Assembly (NCBI RefSeq): GCF_015831345.1
Contig: NZ_JADWYS010000001.1
Location: forward strand, 3,376,618-3,440,617
DNA: 64,000 bases
Reading direction: 5' to 3'
Origin: Caenimonas aquaedulcis
GTDB lineage: Bacteria > Pseudomonadota > Gammaproteobacteria > Burkholderiales > Burkholderiaceae_C
The translations under genes were made by a program, and so were the position numbers. A model generated the notes under the pieces. The model was not told where the DNA came from, did no database searches, and was given only the letters and a program-made list of their open reading frames with translations. Positions 16,550 to 25,320 of the stretch are shown here, piece by piece. Within the stretch, counting starts at the first letter, position 1. Every line of letters starts with the position of its first letter.

Positions 16550-17566
16550 CTACGGATGAAGCCGTTGTCCCTGGGAATCGAAATGATGGGCGGCCGCGTC
16601 GGCCCACTCGAGCAGCACGGCGCTGCCCGCGGCGAGGTCGGCCTGGCCGCCGGTACGCACCGTGAGCATCTCGCTGCCGATGCCGCAGTGCAGGATCAGG
16701 TCGGCGCCGAGGTATTCGACGCTGCGGACGGTGGCCGGCACCCGGCCGCCGAGCGCGACCGATTCGGGCCGCACGCCGAGCCAGTGCGCATCGCGCGAGG
16801 CGGGGATGTCGCTGCCGGCGATGCGGCCCCCGTCCAGCCGCAGCAGGTTCATCGACGGCGTGCCTATGAAAGCGGCGGCGAAGGTGGTGGCCGGGTGCGC
16901 ATAGAGGTCGCGCGGGGTCGCGGCCTGCTCGATGCGTCCCTTGTTCAGCAGCACGACCTGGTCGGCCATGCTCATCGCCTCGGCCTGGTCGTGCGTGACG
17001 TACACGACGGTGAGCCCGAGCCGCTGCTGCAATTGGCGAAGCTCGGTGCGCATCTCCTGCCGCAGCTGCGCGTCGAGGTTGGAAAGCGGCTCGTCCATCA
17101 GGCAGACCTTCGCCTGCGCGACGAGCGCGCGCGCCAGCGCCACGCGCTGCTGCTGGCCGCCGGAGAGCTGCGAGGGCTTGCGATCGAGGAGGGCCGACAG
17201 GCCGAGCAACTCCGCCGTCTCGGCAAGCCGCTTCGCGGACTCCGCCGCGGGGAGCTTGCGCACCGAGAGCCCGAAGACGATGTTGTCCGCGACGGACAGG
17301 TGGGGAAAGAGCGCGTAGTTCTGGAACACCATCGCCACGCCGCGCTGGGCGGGCGGCAGCAGCGTGACGTCGCGGCCGTCGATCAGCACCTGGCCGGCCG
17401 AGGCCGTCTCCAGCCCGGCGATGATGCGCAGCGTGGTCGACTTGCCGCAGCCCGACGGCCCGAGCAGCACGCAGAAACTTCCCGACGCGATGTTCAACTG
17501 GATGTCGTCCAGCGCCGTGGTCGTGCCCCAGCGCTTGGCCACATCCACGAGCTGGATCGATGACAT
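16550..17566 (-). CDS. ABC transporter ATPase (UgpC/MalK type)
   Basis: The product is 338 residues. The nucleotide-binding domain has Walker A 'GPSGCGKST' (36-44), Q-loop 'FQNYALFPHL', signature 'LSGGQQQR' (134-141), Walker B 'CLMDEP' (155-160) and H-loop 'VTHDQAEAM'. A C-terminal TOBE/MOP-type regulatory domain follows from about 235 ('LGVRPESVALGG'), as in MalK/UgpC. It is first in the operon ATPase, binding protein, two permeases, EEP phosphatase. No promoter could be confidently placed in the 79 bases upstream. Confidence 0.92.
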   Translation of the reverse strand: MSSIQLVDVAKRWGTTTALDDIQLNIASGSFCVLLGPSGCGKSTTLRIIAGLETASAGQVLIDGRDVTLLPPAQRGVAMVFQNYALFPHLSVADNIVFGLSVRKLPAAESAKRLAETAELLGLSALLDRKPSQLSGGQQQRVALARALVAQAKVCLMDEPLSNLDAQLRQEMRTELRQLQQRLGLTVVYVTHDQAEAMSMADQVVLLNKGRIEQAATPRDLYAHPATTFAAAFIGTPSMNLLRLDGGRIAGSDIPASRDAHWLGVRPESVALGGRVPATVRSVEYLGADLILHCGIGSEMLTVRTGGQADLAAGSAVLLEWADAAAHHFDSQGQRLHP

Positions 17567-17645
17567 GCGGCGAGTATAGGGACGTGCACCGCTTGAGACC
17601 CTCGGGTTCGCCCCGGGGGTGGCGCCGCCTAAGGCGAACGTTCGT

Positions 17646-17990
17646 TCACGCGGGGCCGCTGCGCACGCGCGCTTTCTTCACGATCCCGTCGGGCCCCATC
17701 AGGATGACGAGTTCCGACTCCGCACGCGCCGGTCCCCCGCCGTCCCAGCGGTAGACCCACACTTCATAACCGCTGTCGAAGTGGACCACGATGGCCCGGC
17801 CCAAGGCGCGGGAGACATCCGCCTGCGTGGAGGTCCCGGGAGCGAGCGTCGCGAGCGCACGCTGCGCCGTCATCGCCGGCGCCTGCACCGTGCCTGCGCC
17901 ATCGTGGCGAGCCGGCAGCAGTCCGCCTCCCGCGCAGCCGGCAAGGCCAGCCGCGCAGGCGAGCAGGGCGCTAGCGAGCGGGCGGCGCAT
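17646..17990 (-). CDS. Small lipoprotein with BamE/SmpA-like segment
   Basis: The product is 114 residues. 'MRRPLASALLACAAGLAGC' is a lipoprotein signal with lipobox 'LAGC'. The body contains 'LATLAPGTSTQADVSRALGRA' followed by 'YEVWVYRWDGG', the helix-then-strand pattern of SmpA/OmlA (BamE-like) domains, in which a short helix precedes a two-stranded element. It overlaps the upstream gene by 20 bases. The role is unknown; envelope assembly is only an analogy. Confidence 0.7.
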   Translation of the reverse strand: MRRPLASALLACAAGLAGCAGGGLLPARHDGAGTVQAPAMTAQRALATLAPGTSTQADVSRALGRAIVVHFDSGYEVWVYRWDGGGPARAESELVILMGPDGIVKKARVRSGPA

Positions 17991-18825
17991 CGCCGTCCTC
18001 CATGAATTCGTATTCCACGCGCGTGTCGTCGGGCCAGCTCGCGTCGCCCAGGGGAAGGAAGTAGGTGCGGTCCAGCAGCACTTCGCAGTCGCACACGGGC
18101 AGGGTGGCTTTCAGGCCCGGGTCATCGCTGGCTTCGGCATACAGGCGGTCGACCGGGAGCACCTCGCGCCGGTTGCCAGCGACGAGCGTCACGGAGAAAA
18201 CGGGACGCTCCGCGAAGAAGAGGTAGCGCGACTGCTTCTGCCCGCAGTAGGCAACGGGGTCGGAGAAGAGGTGCGCGAAGCGGGCCAGCAGGTTGTTGGC
18301 GCCAGAGACGAGGTCCGCTTCCATGCCTACCAGGCACTCGAGCCTGAGGTCACCGAGGCGCCTCGTCCCCGGGGGCATGCCGGGCGAGCGGATCTCGGTG
18401 CGCCACGTCATGGTCTGCGCCTTGCGCGCGGGCGGCGTGACCACGGCATCTTCTTCGAGGGCCTTGGGGATGCGCGGCAGCGTAAAGGTCTGGTCGGCTG
18501 CGACGGGCACCTGCTGGTCGACCGTCGAGCCCACGATGTACAGGTCGATGTTGCGCATGTCCGTCGTGGACTTGCGCGGCAGCAGCTTGAAGCGCAGCGT
18601 CGCCTGCGGCGCGAGGGCATGGCGGCGCTCGAACAGGTCCATGCCCCGGATCATCTTGCGATAGGACTTCTGCACCGGGTCGCGCAAGGGCGCCGTCACC
18701 GTCACGGGCGGCAGCGCGGCGCCCGGGCGCGCCGACGCAGCCGCGCCCTCGCGGGCCGGCTGCGCGAAGAGGCCGGCGCTCGCGGCGAGCCCGAGGGCCA
18801 GCACCGCGCAGCGCAGCGTCCTCAT
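17971..18825 (-). CDS. Exported protein of unknown function
   Basis: The product is 284 residues. A signal peptide ('LGLAASAGLFAQPA') is followed by a low-complexity Ala/Pro linker to about 45, then a folded domain. 'YRKMIRGMDLFERRHALAPQATLRFKLLPR' and 'VDRLYAEASDDPGLKATLPVCDCEVLLDRTYFLPLGD' are the most distinctive stretches; four cysteines in the second half could form disulfides. I do not recognise the family. The gene overlaps both neighbours, so the three are probably one transcript. Confidence 0.6.
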   Translation of the reverse strand: MRTLRCAVLALGLAASAGLFAQPAREGAAASARPGAALPPVTVTAPLRDPVQKSYRKMIRGMDLFERRHALAPQATLRFKLLPRKSTTDMRNIDLYIVGSTVDQQVPVAADQTFTLPRIPKALEEDAVVTPPARKAQTMTWRTEIRSPGMPPGTRRLGDLRLECLVGMEADLVSGANNLLARFAHLFSDPVAYCGQKQSRYLFFAERPVFSVTLVAGNRREVLPVDRLYAEASDDPGLKATLPVCDCEVLLDRTYFLPLGDASWPDDTRVEYEFMEDGDAPPAR

Positions 18826-19256
18826 TTCCTCTTGGACTGCCAGTTGGCGTAGGCGGCGTCCATGCGCGACTGGCGGGTGCCGCTCATGTCGGAGCCCGAA
18901 GCGCCCATGCTGCGGGTGTCGCTACCGGACTCGTTCATCGCCACGCGCTTGGCCTTATGGCCCGCCTTCTTGGCATGCACCTTGGCCTTGTGCGCGGTGT
19001 GGCGGGCCTTGTTCGTCATCGTGTCGCCGCTGGAAGCCGTCGTGGTGCCGGCAGAAGCCGTCGTGTCCTGCGCCTTGTTGCCCATCGTGGCGCCGTCGGC
19101 GCGGGTCTTCGCGGCGGTTCCGTCGACGCGGTTGCCCTTGGCGATGGAGAAGTCGCTGGTCGACCCGGTTTGCGGCTGTGCGCTCGTTTGCGCGAACGCC
19201 ACGCCGCAGGACAACGCGAGCGCGGTGAGGAGGGCTGGAATCTTGATGTTTTGCAT
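18822..19256 (-). CDS. Basic low-complexity exported protein
   Basis: The product is 144 residues. A signal peptide ending 'CGVAFAQ' is followed by a Thr/Ala/Ser-rich tract and a Lys/His/Ala-rich block, 'ARHTAHKAKVHAKKAG' near residues 85-100, then a Ser/Gly/Asp tail and 'YANWQSKRK'. The block resembles histone-H1-like tails, but the protein is predicted to be exported. It resembles the product at 19399 in architecture. No enzymatic domain. It overlaps the downstream gene by ATGA. Confidence 0.6.
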   Translation of the reverse strand: MQNIKIPALLTALALSCGVAFAQTSAQPQTGSTSDFSIAKGNRVDGTAAKTRADGATMGNKAQDTTASAGTTTASSGDTMTNKARHTAHKAKVHAKKAGHKAKRVAMNESGSDTRSMGASGSDMSGTRQSRMDAAYANWQSKRK

Positions 19257-19398
19257 GAATGCTCCCTTTGCAATATGAGTGCTTCTATCTCAACGCGGCG
19301 CGGGGGCCTGCTGTGTCAGACAACTCGGCGCGGCGGCGTAGGAGACTGCTGCGGCTCCTGCTGAGCCGCGGCTCGCCGACACTGCCGAGCCAGGCCGT

Positions 19399-19776
19399 TT
19401 ACTTGCGCGTATCGCCGGATGAGGAACCCATGACGCGCGTGTCGTTGCTGTTGCGCACGTCGTTGCGCCGGTCGGTGTTGGTGGATGCGCGCTTGGTGTC
19501 GCCATCCTTGTCCGTGTGCGTTGGCTTCGCGATCTTGTGACCCGCGCTGCGGATCTTCTGGCCCATCGTGTGGAAGGCGTGCTTGGTCTTTTCCGTGAGC
19601 GTCTCGCCCTTGCCCTTGGCATCGGCCTTGGCGTCGCGGTCGGACTTGTCCGTCTGCACGGCGGCGGGATGCGACCCGCGGTGCGCGGGAGTGGTGTCGT
19701 TGTTGCCCGCGGCGGCGTGCGCCAGGCCGGCGGCGGCGGACAGGGACAGGGCAGCGATAAATGCAGTGGTTTTCAT
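19399..19776 (-). CDS. Basic low-complexity exported protein, likely paralogue of 18822 product
   Basis: The product is 125 residues. A signal peptide ending 'LAHAAAG' precedes a highly charged Lys/Asp/Thr/Asn-rich chain with 'KTKHAFHTMGQKIRSAGHK' in the middle and 'RVMGSSSGDTRK' at the end. The general plan (signal peptide, polar tract, Lys/His helix, Ser/Gly/Asp tail) matches the protein encoded 143 bases downstream. No known domain. Possible roles include periplasmic stress or surface-associated polycation, which is speculation. Confidence 0.55.
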   Translation of the reverse strand: MKTTAFIAALSLSAAAGLAHAAAGNNDTTPAHRGSHPAAVQTDKSDRDAKADAKGKGETLTEKTKHAFHTMGQKIRSAGHKIAKPTHTDKDGDTKRASTNTDRRNDVRNSNDTRVMGSSSGDTRK

Positions 19777-19898
19777 GGGGACCTCGCGTGTGGGAATGGC
19801 CTTATCACACAGCGGCCGCGAGGTGCGTGGAGTCGGACGTGCGCCCTGACCGCCGTAGGAGGGAGAAAACCCAGCGGTGGAATCGGGTCAGCGCGGGG

Positions 19899-20948
19899 TC
19901 AGGCGGTGCGCGCCCTGAACTCTGCAGGCGTCGCGCCCGTCCACTGTTTGAACGCGCGCAGGAAGCTTTTCTCGCTGCGAAAGCCCACCGCCGCGGCCAC
20001 CTGCTTGACGGGCCGCGACGTGCGCAGCAGCAGGTCCCGCGCGTTCTCGCAGCGCACTTCGTCCTTCAGCGCCTGCAGCGACGCCTGCTCTTCCTTCAGC
20101 TGCCGGTGCAGGGTGCGTGGCGACATGTGCAGGAGATCCGCCAGGGCTTGCGCGCTGTGCGAAGCCTCGGGGTGGTTCACGAGCGCCTGCCGCACCTGCT
20201 GCACCAGCAGCCTGTCGCGGCGGTACTGCAGCACGGTCAGGGGGAGCGCCCGCTGGAGCATGAGACGCAAAGCCTTCTCGTCGCGGCGCAGGGGCAGCGC
20301 CAGGTAGCGCGCGTCGAAACGGATTTCCGCTGCGCGCGCGTCGAACTTCAGCGGGCCGCCGGGGAACATGAAGCGGTAGGCGTCGGCATGCGCGGGCGCT
20401 GGATAGGGAAAGCTCGCGCCCTGCAGCGCGACACGCGAATCGACGTACCAGCAGGCGAGCCCGTGGATGTTGCGCAGCACGTGGACGAGGCCGAACTCGC
20501 GCACGCCCGGCGCTACACGCGCAGCGGGCTTCCTTTCCTCCACGACGATCGCCGCCGCCGCACCGCGCTCCACCAGCGACAGCCGGATGTCGTCGGCCAC
20601 CAGCGCATGGTGGCGGCACCAGCGCTTGAGCGCGACGCCGAGGTCGGGCGAGGTGAGCGACGCGCGCGCGAGCATGCCGTAGGTGCCCCAGGGCAGCCTG
20701 CGGCCGAACGCGCCCAGCCCTTCATCGTCCAGCTCGCGCATCGCGGCGGCCGAGAGCAGTTCCATCTGGCGGGCGGTGATCCGGCCTTCGGGCTGCTGCA
20801 AACGCGATGGCGTGATCTGTGCCTGGCGCAGCGCCAGCGCCGGATCCGCGCCGTGACGCTGGTAAGCGGCGACGATGGCTCGCGCGAAAGCCATCGGCGT
20901 CGCGGCGACGGGTGTCGGCACGGAGGGCCCTGCGGATGAGGTGGGCAT
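19899..20948 (-). CDS. AraC-family transcriptional regulator
   Basis: The product is 349 residues. An N-terminal effector region of the arabinose-binding-like type (about 20-215, 'FARAIVAAYQRHGADPALALRQAQI' at its start) precedes a two-helix-turn-helix AraC domain at about 240-345: 'SAQALADLLHMSPRTLHRQLKEEQASLQALKDEVRCENARDLL' and 'VKQVAAAVGFRSEKSFLRAFKQWTGATPAEFR'. It is divergent from the acyl-CoA carboxylase operon with a 145-base spacer and is the natural candidate for its activator, responding to an intermediate of that pathway. I see no clear operator repeats. Confidence 0.87.
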   Translation of the reverse strand: MPTSSAGPSVPTPVAATPMAFARAIVAAYQRHGADPALALRQAQITPSRLQQPEGRITARQMELLSAAAMRELDDEGLGAFGRRLPWGTYGMLARASLTSPDLGVALKRWCRHHALVADDIRLSLVERGAAAAIVVEERKPAARVAPGVREFGLVHVLRNIHGLACWYVDSRVALQGASFPYPAPAHADAYRFMFPGGPLKFDARAAEIRFDARYLALPLRRDEKALRLMLQRALPLTVLQYRRDRLLVQQVRQALVNHPEASHSAQALADLLHMSPRTLHRQLKEEQASLQALKDEVRCENARDLLLRTSRPVKQVAAAVGFRSEKSFLRAFKQWTGATPAEFRARTA

Positions 20949-21093
20949 CTGCGAAGTCTGCAGGATCGTGGCAGGATTTGCAACCCGGCTGGCGTTCCTC
21001 CGCTGGCGGGCGGGGGCCGTGGCGCGCTAGGATGGTCCGGCTCGCCCGCGCCTGCGGTGCGACGATGCGACGAACGCGACAAGAAGGACGCAC

Positions 21094-22716
21094 ATGGCTA
21101 CGCTGGAGACACAACTCAACGCCCGATCGGCCGACTTCCAGGCCAACGCGGCGGCGATGAGGGCGCTGGTCGAGGACCTGCAGGTGCAGGTCGCGAAGGC
21201 TGCCGCCGGGGGCGGGGAGGCCGCGCGCGCCAAGCACACCGCACGCGGCAAGCTCCTCCCGCGCGACCGCGTCCAGATACTGCTCGACCCGGGCACGCCG
21301 TTTCTGGAGATCGGCCCGCTCGCCGCGCACGGCATGTACCTCAACCGCGACGGCGTGGGCGATGCGCCCGGCGCCGGCGTGATCACCGGCATCGGCCGGG
21401 TGAGCGGCGTGGACTGCGTCGTCGTGTGCAACGACGCGACGGTCAAGGGCGGCACCTACTACCCGATGACGGTGAAGAAGCACCTGCGTGCGCAGGAGAT
21501 CGCGATGCAGAACCGCCTGCCTTGCATCTACCTCGTCGATTCCGGCGGCGCGAACCTGCCCAACCAGGACGACGTGTTCCCGGACCGCGACCACTTCGGC
21601 CGCATCTTCTACAACCAGGCGAACATGTCCGCCCAGGGCATCGCGCAGATCGCGGTCGTGATGGGCTCGTGCACGGCGGGAGGCGCGTACGTGCCCGCGA
21701 TGAGCGACGAAACCATCATCGTGAAGAACCAGGGCACGATCTTCCTGGGCGGCCCGCCGCTGGTGAAGGCGGCGATCGGCGAGATCGTTTCGGCCGAAGA
21801 CCTGGGCGGTGGGGACGTGCATACGCGCCTGTCGGGCGTCGCGGACCATCTCGCGCAGAACGACATGCACGCCCTCTCGCTGGCGCGGCAGGCGGTGGCG
21901 ACGCTGCACAAGGACAAGCCGCGGGCGGTGAACGTGCGCGAGCCGGTCCCGCCGAAGTACGACGCGCGCGAGGTCTACGGCGTCGTGCCGACGGACACGC
22001 GCAAGCCCTACGACGTGCGCGAAATCATCGCGCGCATCGTCGATGCGTCCGAGTTCCACGAGTTCAAGCAGCGCTTCGGCTCGACGCTGGTGTGCGGCTT
22101 CGCGCACATCGAGGGCATGGCCGTCGGCATCATCGCCAACAACGGCATCCTGTTTTCCGAGAGCGCGCAAAAGGGCGCGCACTTCATCGAGCTGTGCTGC
22201 CAGCGCAAGGTGCCGCTCGTGTTCCTGCAGAACATCACGGGCTTCATGGTGGGCCGCAAGTACGAGGCCGAGGGCATCGCGCGCCACGGCGCGAAGATGG
22301 TGACGGCCGTGGCCACCGCCAGCGTGCCGAAGTTCACCGTCATCATCGGCGGCAGTTTCGGCGCGGGCAACTACGGCATGTGCGGGCGCGCCTACTCGCC
22401 GCGCTTCCTGTGGATGTGGCCGAACGCGCGCATTTCGGTGATGGGCGGCGAGCAGGCGGCGAGCGTGCTCGCGACGGTCAAGCGCGACGGCATCGAAGGG
22501 CGAGGCGGGCAGTGGAGCGCGCAGGAGGAGGCCGAGTTCAAGCAGCCGCTGCTCGACCAGTTCGCGCACCAGTCGCACCCCTATTACTCCAGCGCGCGAC
22601 TGTGGGACGACGGCGTGATCGACCCGGCCGACACGCGCCGCGTCCTGGCGCTCGGGCTGGCGGCCGCGCTGAACGTGCCCATCCCCGAGCCGAAGTTCGG
22701 CGTGTTCCGGATGTAA
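21094..22716 (+). CDS. Acyl-CoA carboxylase carboxyltransferase (beta) subunit, methylcrotonyl-CoA type
   Basis: The product is 540 residues. AAGGA precedes the ATG at 21094. The carboxyltransferase fold shows '[21 protein letters not shown]' near 53-73, oxyanion-hole loops '[16 protein letters not shown]' (191-206) and '[16 protein letters not shown]', and '[11 protein letters not shown]'. These are the features of methylcrotonyl-CoA/geranyl-CoA carboxylase beta chains rather than propionyl-CoA ones. It carboxylates 3-methylcrotonyl-CoA with the biotinylated alpha subunit encoded at 25321. Choice between the leucine (Liu) and terpene (Atu) substrate cannot be made safely, though HMG-CoA lyase downstream favours the leucine route. 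Confidence 0.88.
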   Translation: MATLETQLNARSADFQANAAAMRALVEDLQVQVAKAAAGGGEAARAKHTARGKLLPRDRVQILLDPGTPFLEIGPLAAHGMYLNRDGVGDAPGAGVITGIGRVSGVDCVVVCNDATVKGGTYYPMTVKKHLRAQEIAMQNRLPCIYLVDSGGANLPNQDDVFPDRDHFGRIFYNQANMSAQGIAQIAVVMGSCTAGGAYVPAMSDETIIVKNQGTIFLGGPPLVKAAIGEIVSAEDLGGGDVHTRLSGVADHLAQNDMHALSLARQAVATLHKDKPRAVNVREPVPPKYDAREVYGVVPTDTRKPYDVREIIARIVDASEFHEFKQRFGSTLVCGFAHIEGMAVGIIANNGILFSESAQKGAHFIELCCQRKVPLVFLQNITGFMVGRKYEAEGIARHGAKMVTAVATASVPKFTVIIGGSFGAGNYGMCGRAYSPRFLWMWPNARISVMGGEQAASVLATVKRDGIEGRGGQWSAQEEAEFKQPLLDQFAHQSHPYYSSARLWDDGVIDPADTRRVLALGLAAALNVPIPEPKFGVFRM

Positions 22717-22739
22717 CTTCCCCACGAAAGACACGCCCC

Positions 22740-23879
<1,140 letters not shown>

Positions 23880-23890
23880 AAGGTCCCTCG

Positions 23891-24676
23891 ATGGCACACC
23901 TGCAAATCGAAGTCGCCGCGTACATCGCGACAGTCACGCTCAACCGGCCCGAGGTCCGCAACGCGTTCAACGAGGCGGTGATCGCCGAGATGACGACAGC
24001 CTTCGACGAGCTCGGCGCCCGCGACGACGTGCGCTGCATCGTGCTCGCGGCCAACGGCACGGCCTTCTCGGCGGGCGCCGACCTCGGCTGGATGAAAAGC
24101 ATGGCGACCTACACCTACGAGCAGAACGTGGCGGACGCCGCCGCGCTCGCGCAGATGCTGCACGTGATCCACCGCTGCCCCAAGCCCACGATCGCGCGCA
24201 TCCAGGGCGACGTGTACGCGGGCGGGACGGGACTGGTCGCGGCCTGCGACATCGCTGTCTCCGCGGACACCGCGCACTACTGCCTGAGCGAAGTGAAGCT
24301 CGGCCTGATCCCCGCCACGATCAGCCCTTACGTGATCCGCGCAATGGGCGAACGCGCGGCGCACCGCTACTTCCTCACGGCCGAACGCTTCGACGCGCGC
24401 GAGGCGCTGCGCATCGGCTTCGTGCACGAGGTCGTGGCCGCGGACCAGCTCGATGCGAAGGTGGCTGAGATCGCGCAGACGCTGGTGCAAGCCGGACCTG
24501 CCGCGGAGAAGGCGTGCAAGCAACTCCTGCTGGACGTTGCCGGCCAGGAGGTGACGCCGGAGCTGGTCGCGCTCACGGTGCGCGGCATCGCGGACATCCG
24601 CATCAGCCCTGAAGGTCGCGAGGGCATCCAGTCCTTCCTCGGCAAGCGCAAGCCCAACTGGCTGCCGGCAGGCTGA
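23891..24676 (+). CDS. Enoyl-CoA hydratase, 3-methylglutaconyl-CoA hydratase-like
   Basis: The product is 261 residues. The crotonase fold shows 'FSAGADLGWMKSMATYT' (about 57-73), the oxyanion hole and first catalytic segment, and 'DVYAGGTGLVAACDIAVSA' followed by 'CLSEVKLGLIPATISPYV', the second catalytic region. The 'AGADLxWM' and 'GLIPATISPYV' forms are typical of LiuC/AtuE hydratases that hydrate methylglutaconyl-CoA (or isohexenylglutaconyl-CoA). It follows the dehydrogenase by 11 bases, consistent with consecutive steps of one pathway. Confidence 0.87.
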   Translation: MAHLQIEVAAYIATVTLNRPEVRNAFNEAVIAEMTTAFDELGARDDVRCIVLAANGTAFSAGADLGWMKSMATYTYEQNVADAAALAQMLHVIHRCPKPTIARIQGDVYAGGTGLVAACDIAVSADTAHYCLSEVKLGLIPATISPYVIRAMGERAAHRYFLTAERFDAREALRIGFVHEVVAADQLDAKVAEIAQTLVQAGPAAEKACKQLLLDVAGQEVTPELVALTVRGIADIRISPEGREGIQSFLGKRKPNWLPAG

Positions 24677-24682
24677 AAGCAC

Positions 24683-25318
24683 ATGGACGCTGTACGCCAC
24701 CTCACCGACGCGCCGCAATTGCTGGCGCTCGCCGCCGCCCTCGGCTGGGCCAGCGGCATCCGCCTGTACGCCGCGGTGTTTCTCGTGGGCGCCGCCGGAT
24801 TCATGGGCTGGGTCGACCTGCCGCAAGGCCTGCACATCCTGCAGCATCCCGGCGTCATGGCCGCGAGCGGCTTCATGTGCTTCGTCGAGTTCTTCGCCGA
24901 CAAAATCCCGCTGGTCGACACGCTCTGGGACACGGTGCATACGGTGATCCGCATTCCCGCCGGCGCCGCGCTCGCCGCCGGCGCGCTCGGCGCGGACGGC
25001 CAGGCCATGGGATGGATCGCGGCCCTGCTCGGTGGCAGCCTCGCCGCGACCAGCCATGCCGCCAAGCTCACCACGCGGGCGGCGGTCAACACGTCGCCCG
25101 AGCCTTTCTCCAACATCGGCGTGTCGCTGCTCGAGGACGGGTTCGTCGTCTTCATGCTGTGGCTGTCCGCCACGCATCCGCTGCTCTTCGGCATCGCCCT
25201 CGTCATCACGCTCGTCGTGGCGGTGGTGCTGATGGTCGTGCTCGTGCGCTTCCTGCGCGTCGTCGTGCGCAAGCTGAGCGAATTCTTCTCGGGCCGAAGC
25301 GTGCCCCAACGAGGTTAG
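24683..25318 (+). CDS. DUF4126 integral membrane protein
   Basis: The product is 211 residues with about four or five hydrophobic segments. The N-terminal 'LLALAAALGWASGIRLYAAVFLVGAAGFMGWVDLP' is the DUF4126 hallmark, with later 'KIPLVDTLWDTVHTVIRIPAGAAL' and two C-terminal helices ending 'RFLRVVVRKLSEFF'. Function unknown. It sits between the hydratase and the carboxylase alpha gene, separated by 6 and 2 bases, so it is co-transcribed. A role in substrate entry or in stabilising a membrane-linked complex is speculative. Confidence 0.85.
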   Translation: MDAVRHLTDAPQLLALAAALGWASGIRLYAAVFLVGAAGFMGWVDLPQGLHILQHPGVMAASGFMCFVEFFADKIPLVDTLWDTVHTVIRIPAGAALAAGALGADGQAMGWIAALLGGSLAATSHAAKLTTRAAVNTSPEPFSNIGVSLLEDGFVVFMLWLSATHPLLFGIALVITLVVAVVLMVVLVRFLRVVVRKLSEFFSGRSVPQRG

Positions 25319-25320
25319 CC

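Noticed and set aside
20722..22734. 670-codon frame antisense to the carboxyltransferase gene
   Set aside because: Shadow of a conserved gene, also overlapping the AraC gene in another frame; no recognisable domain.
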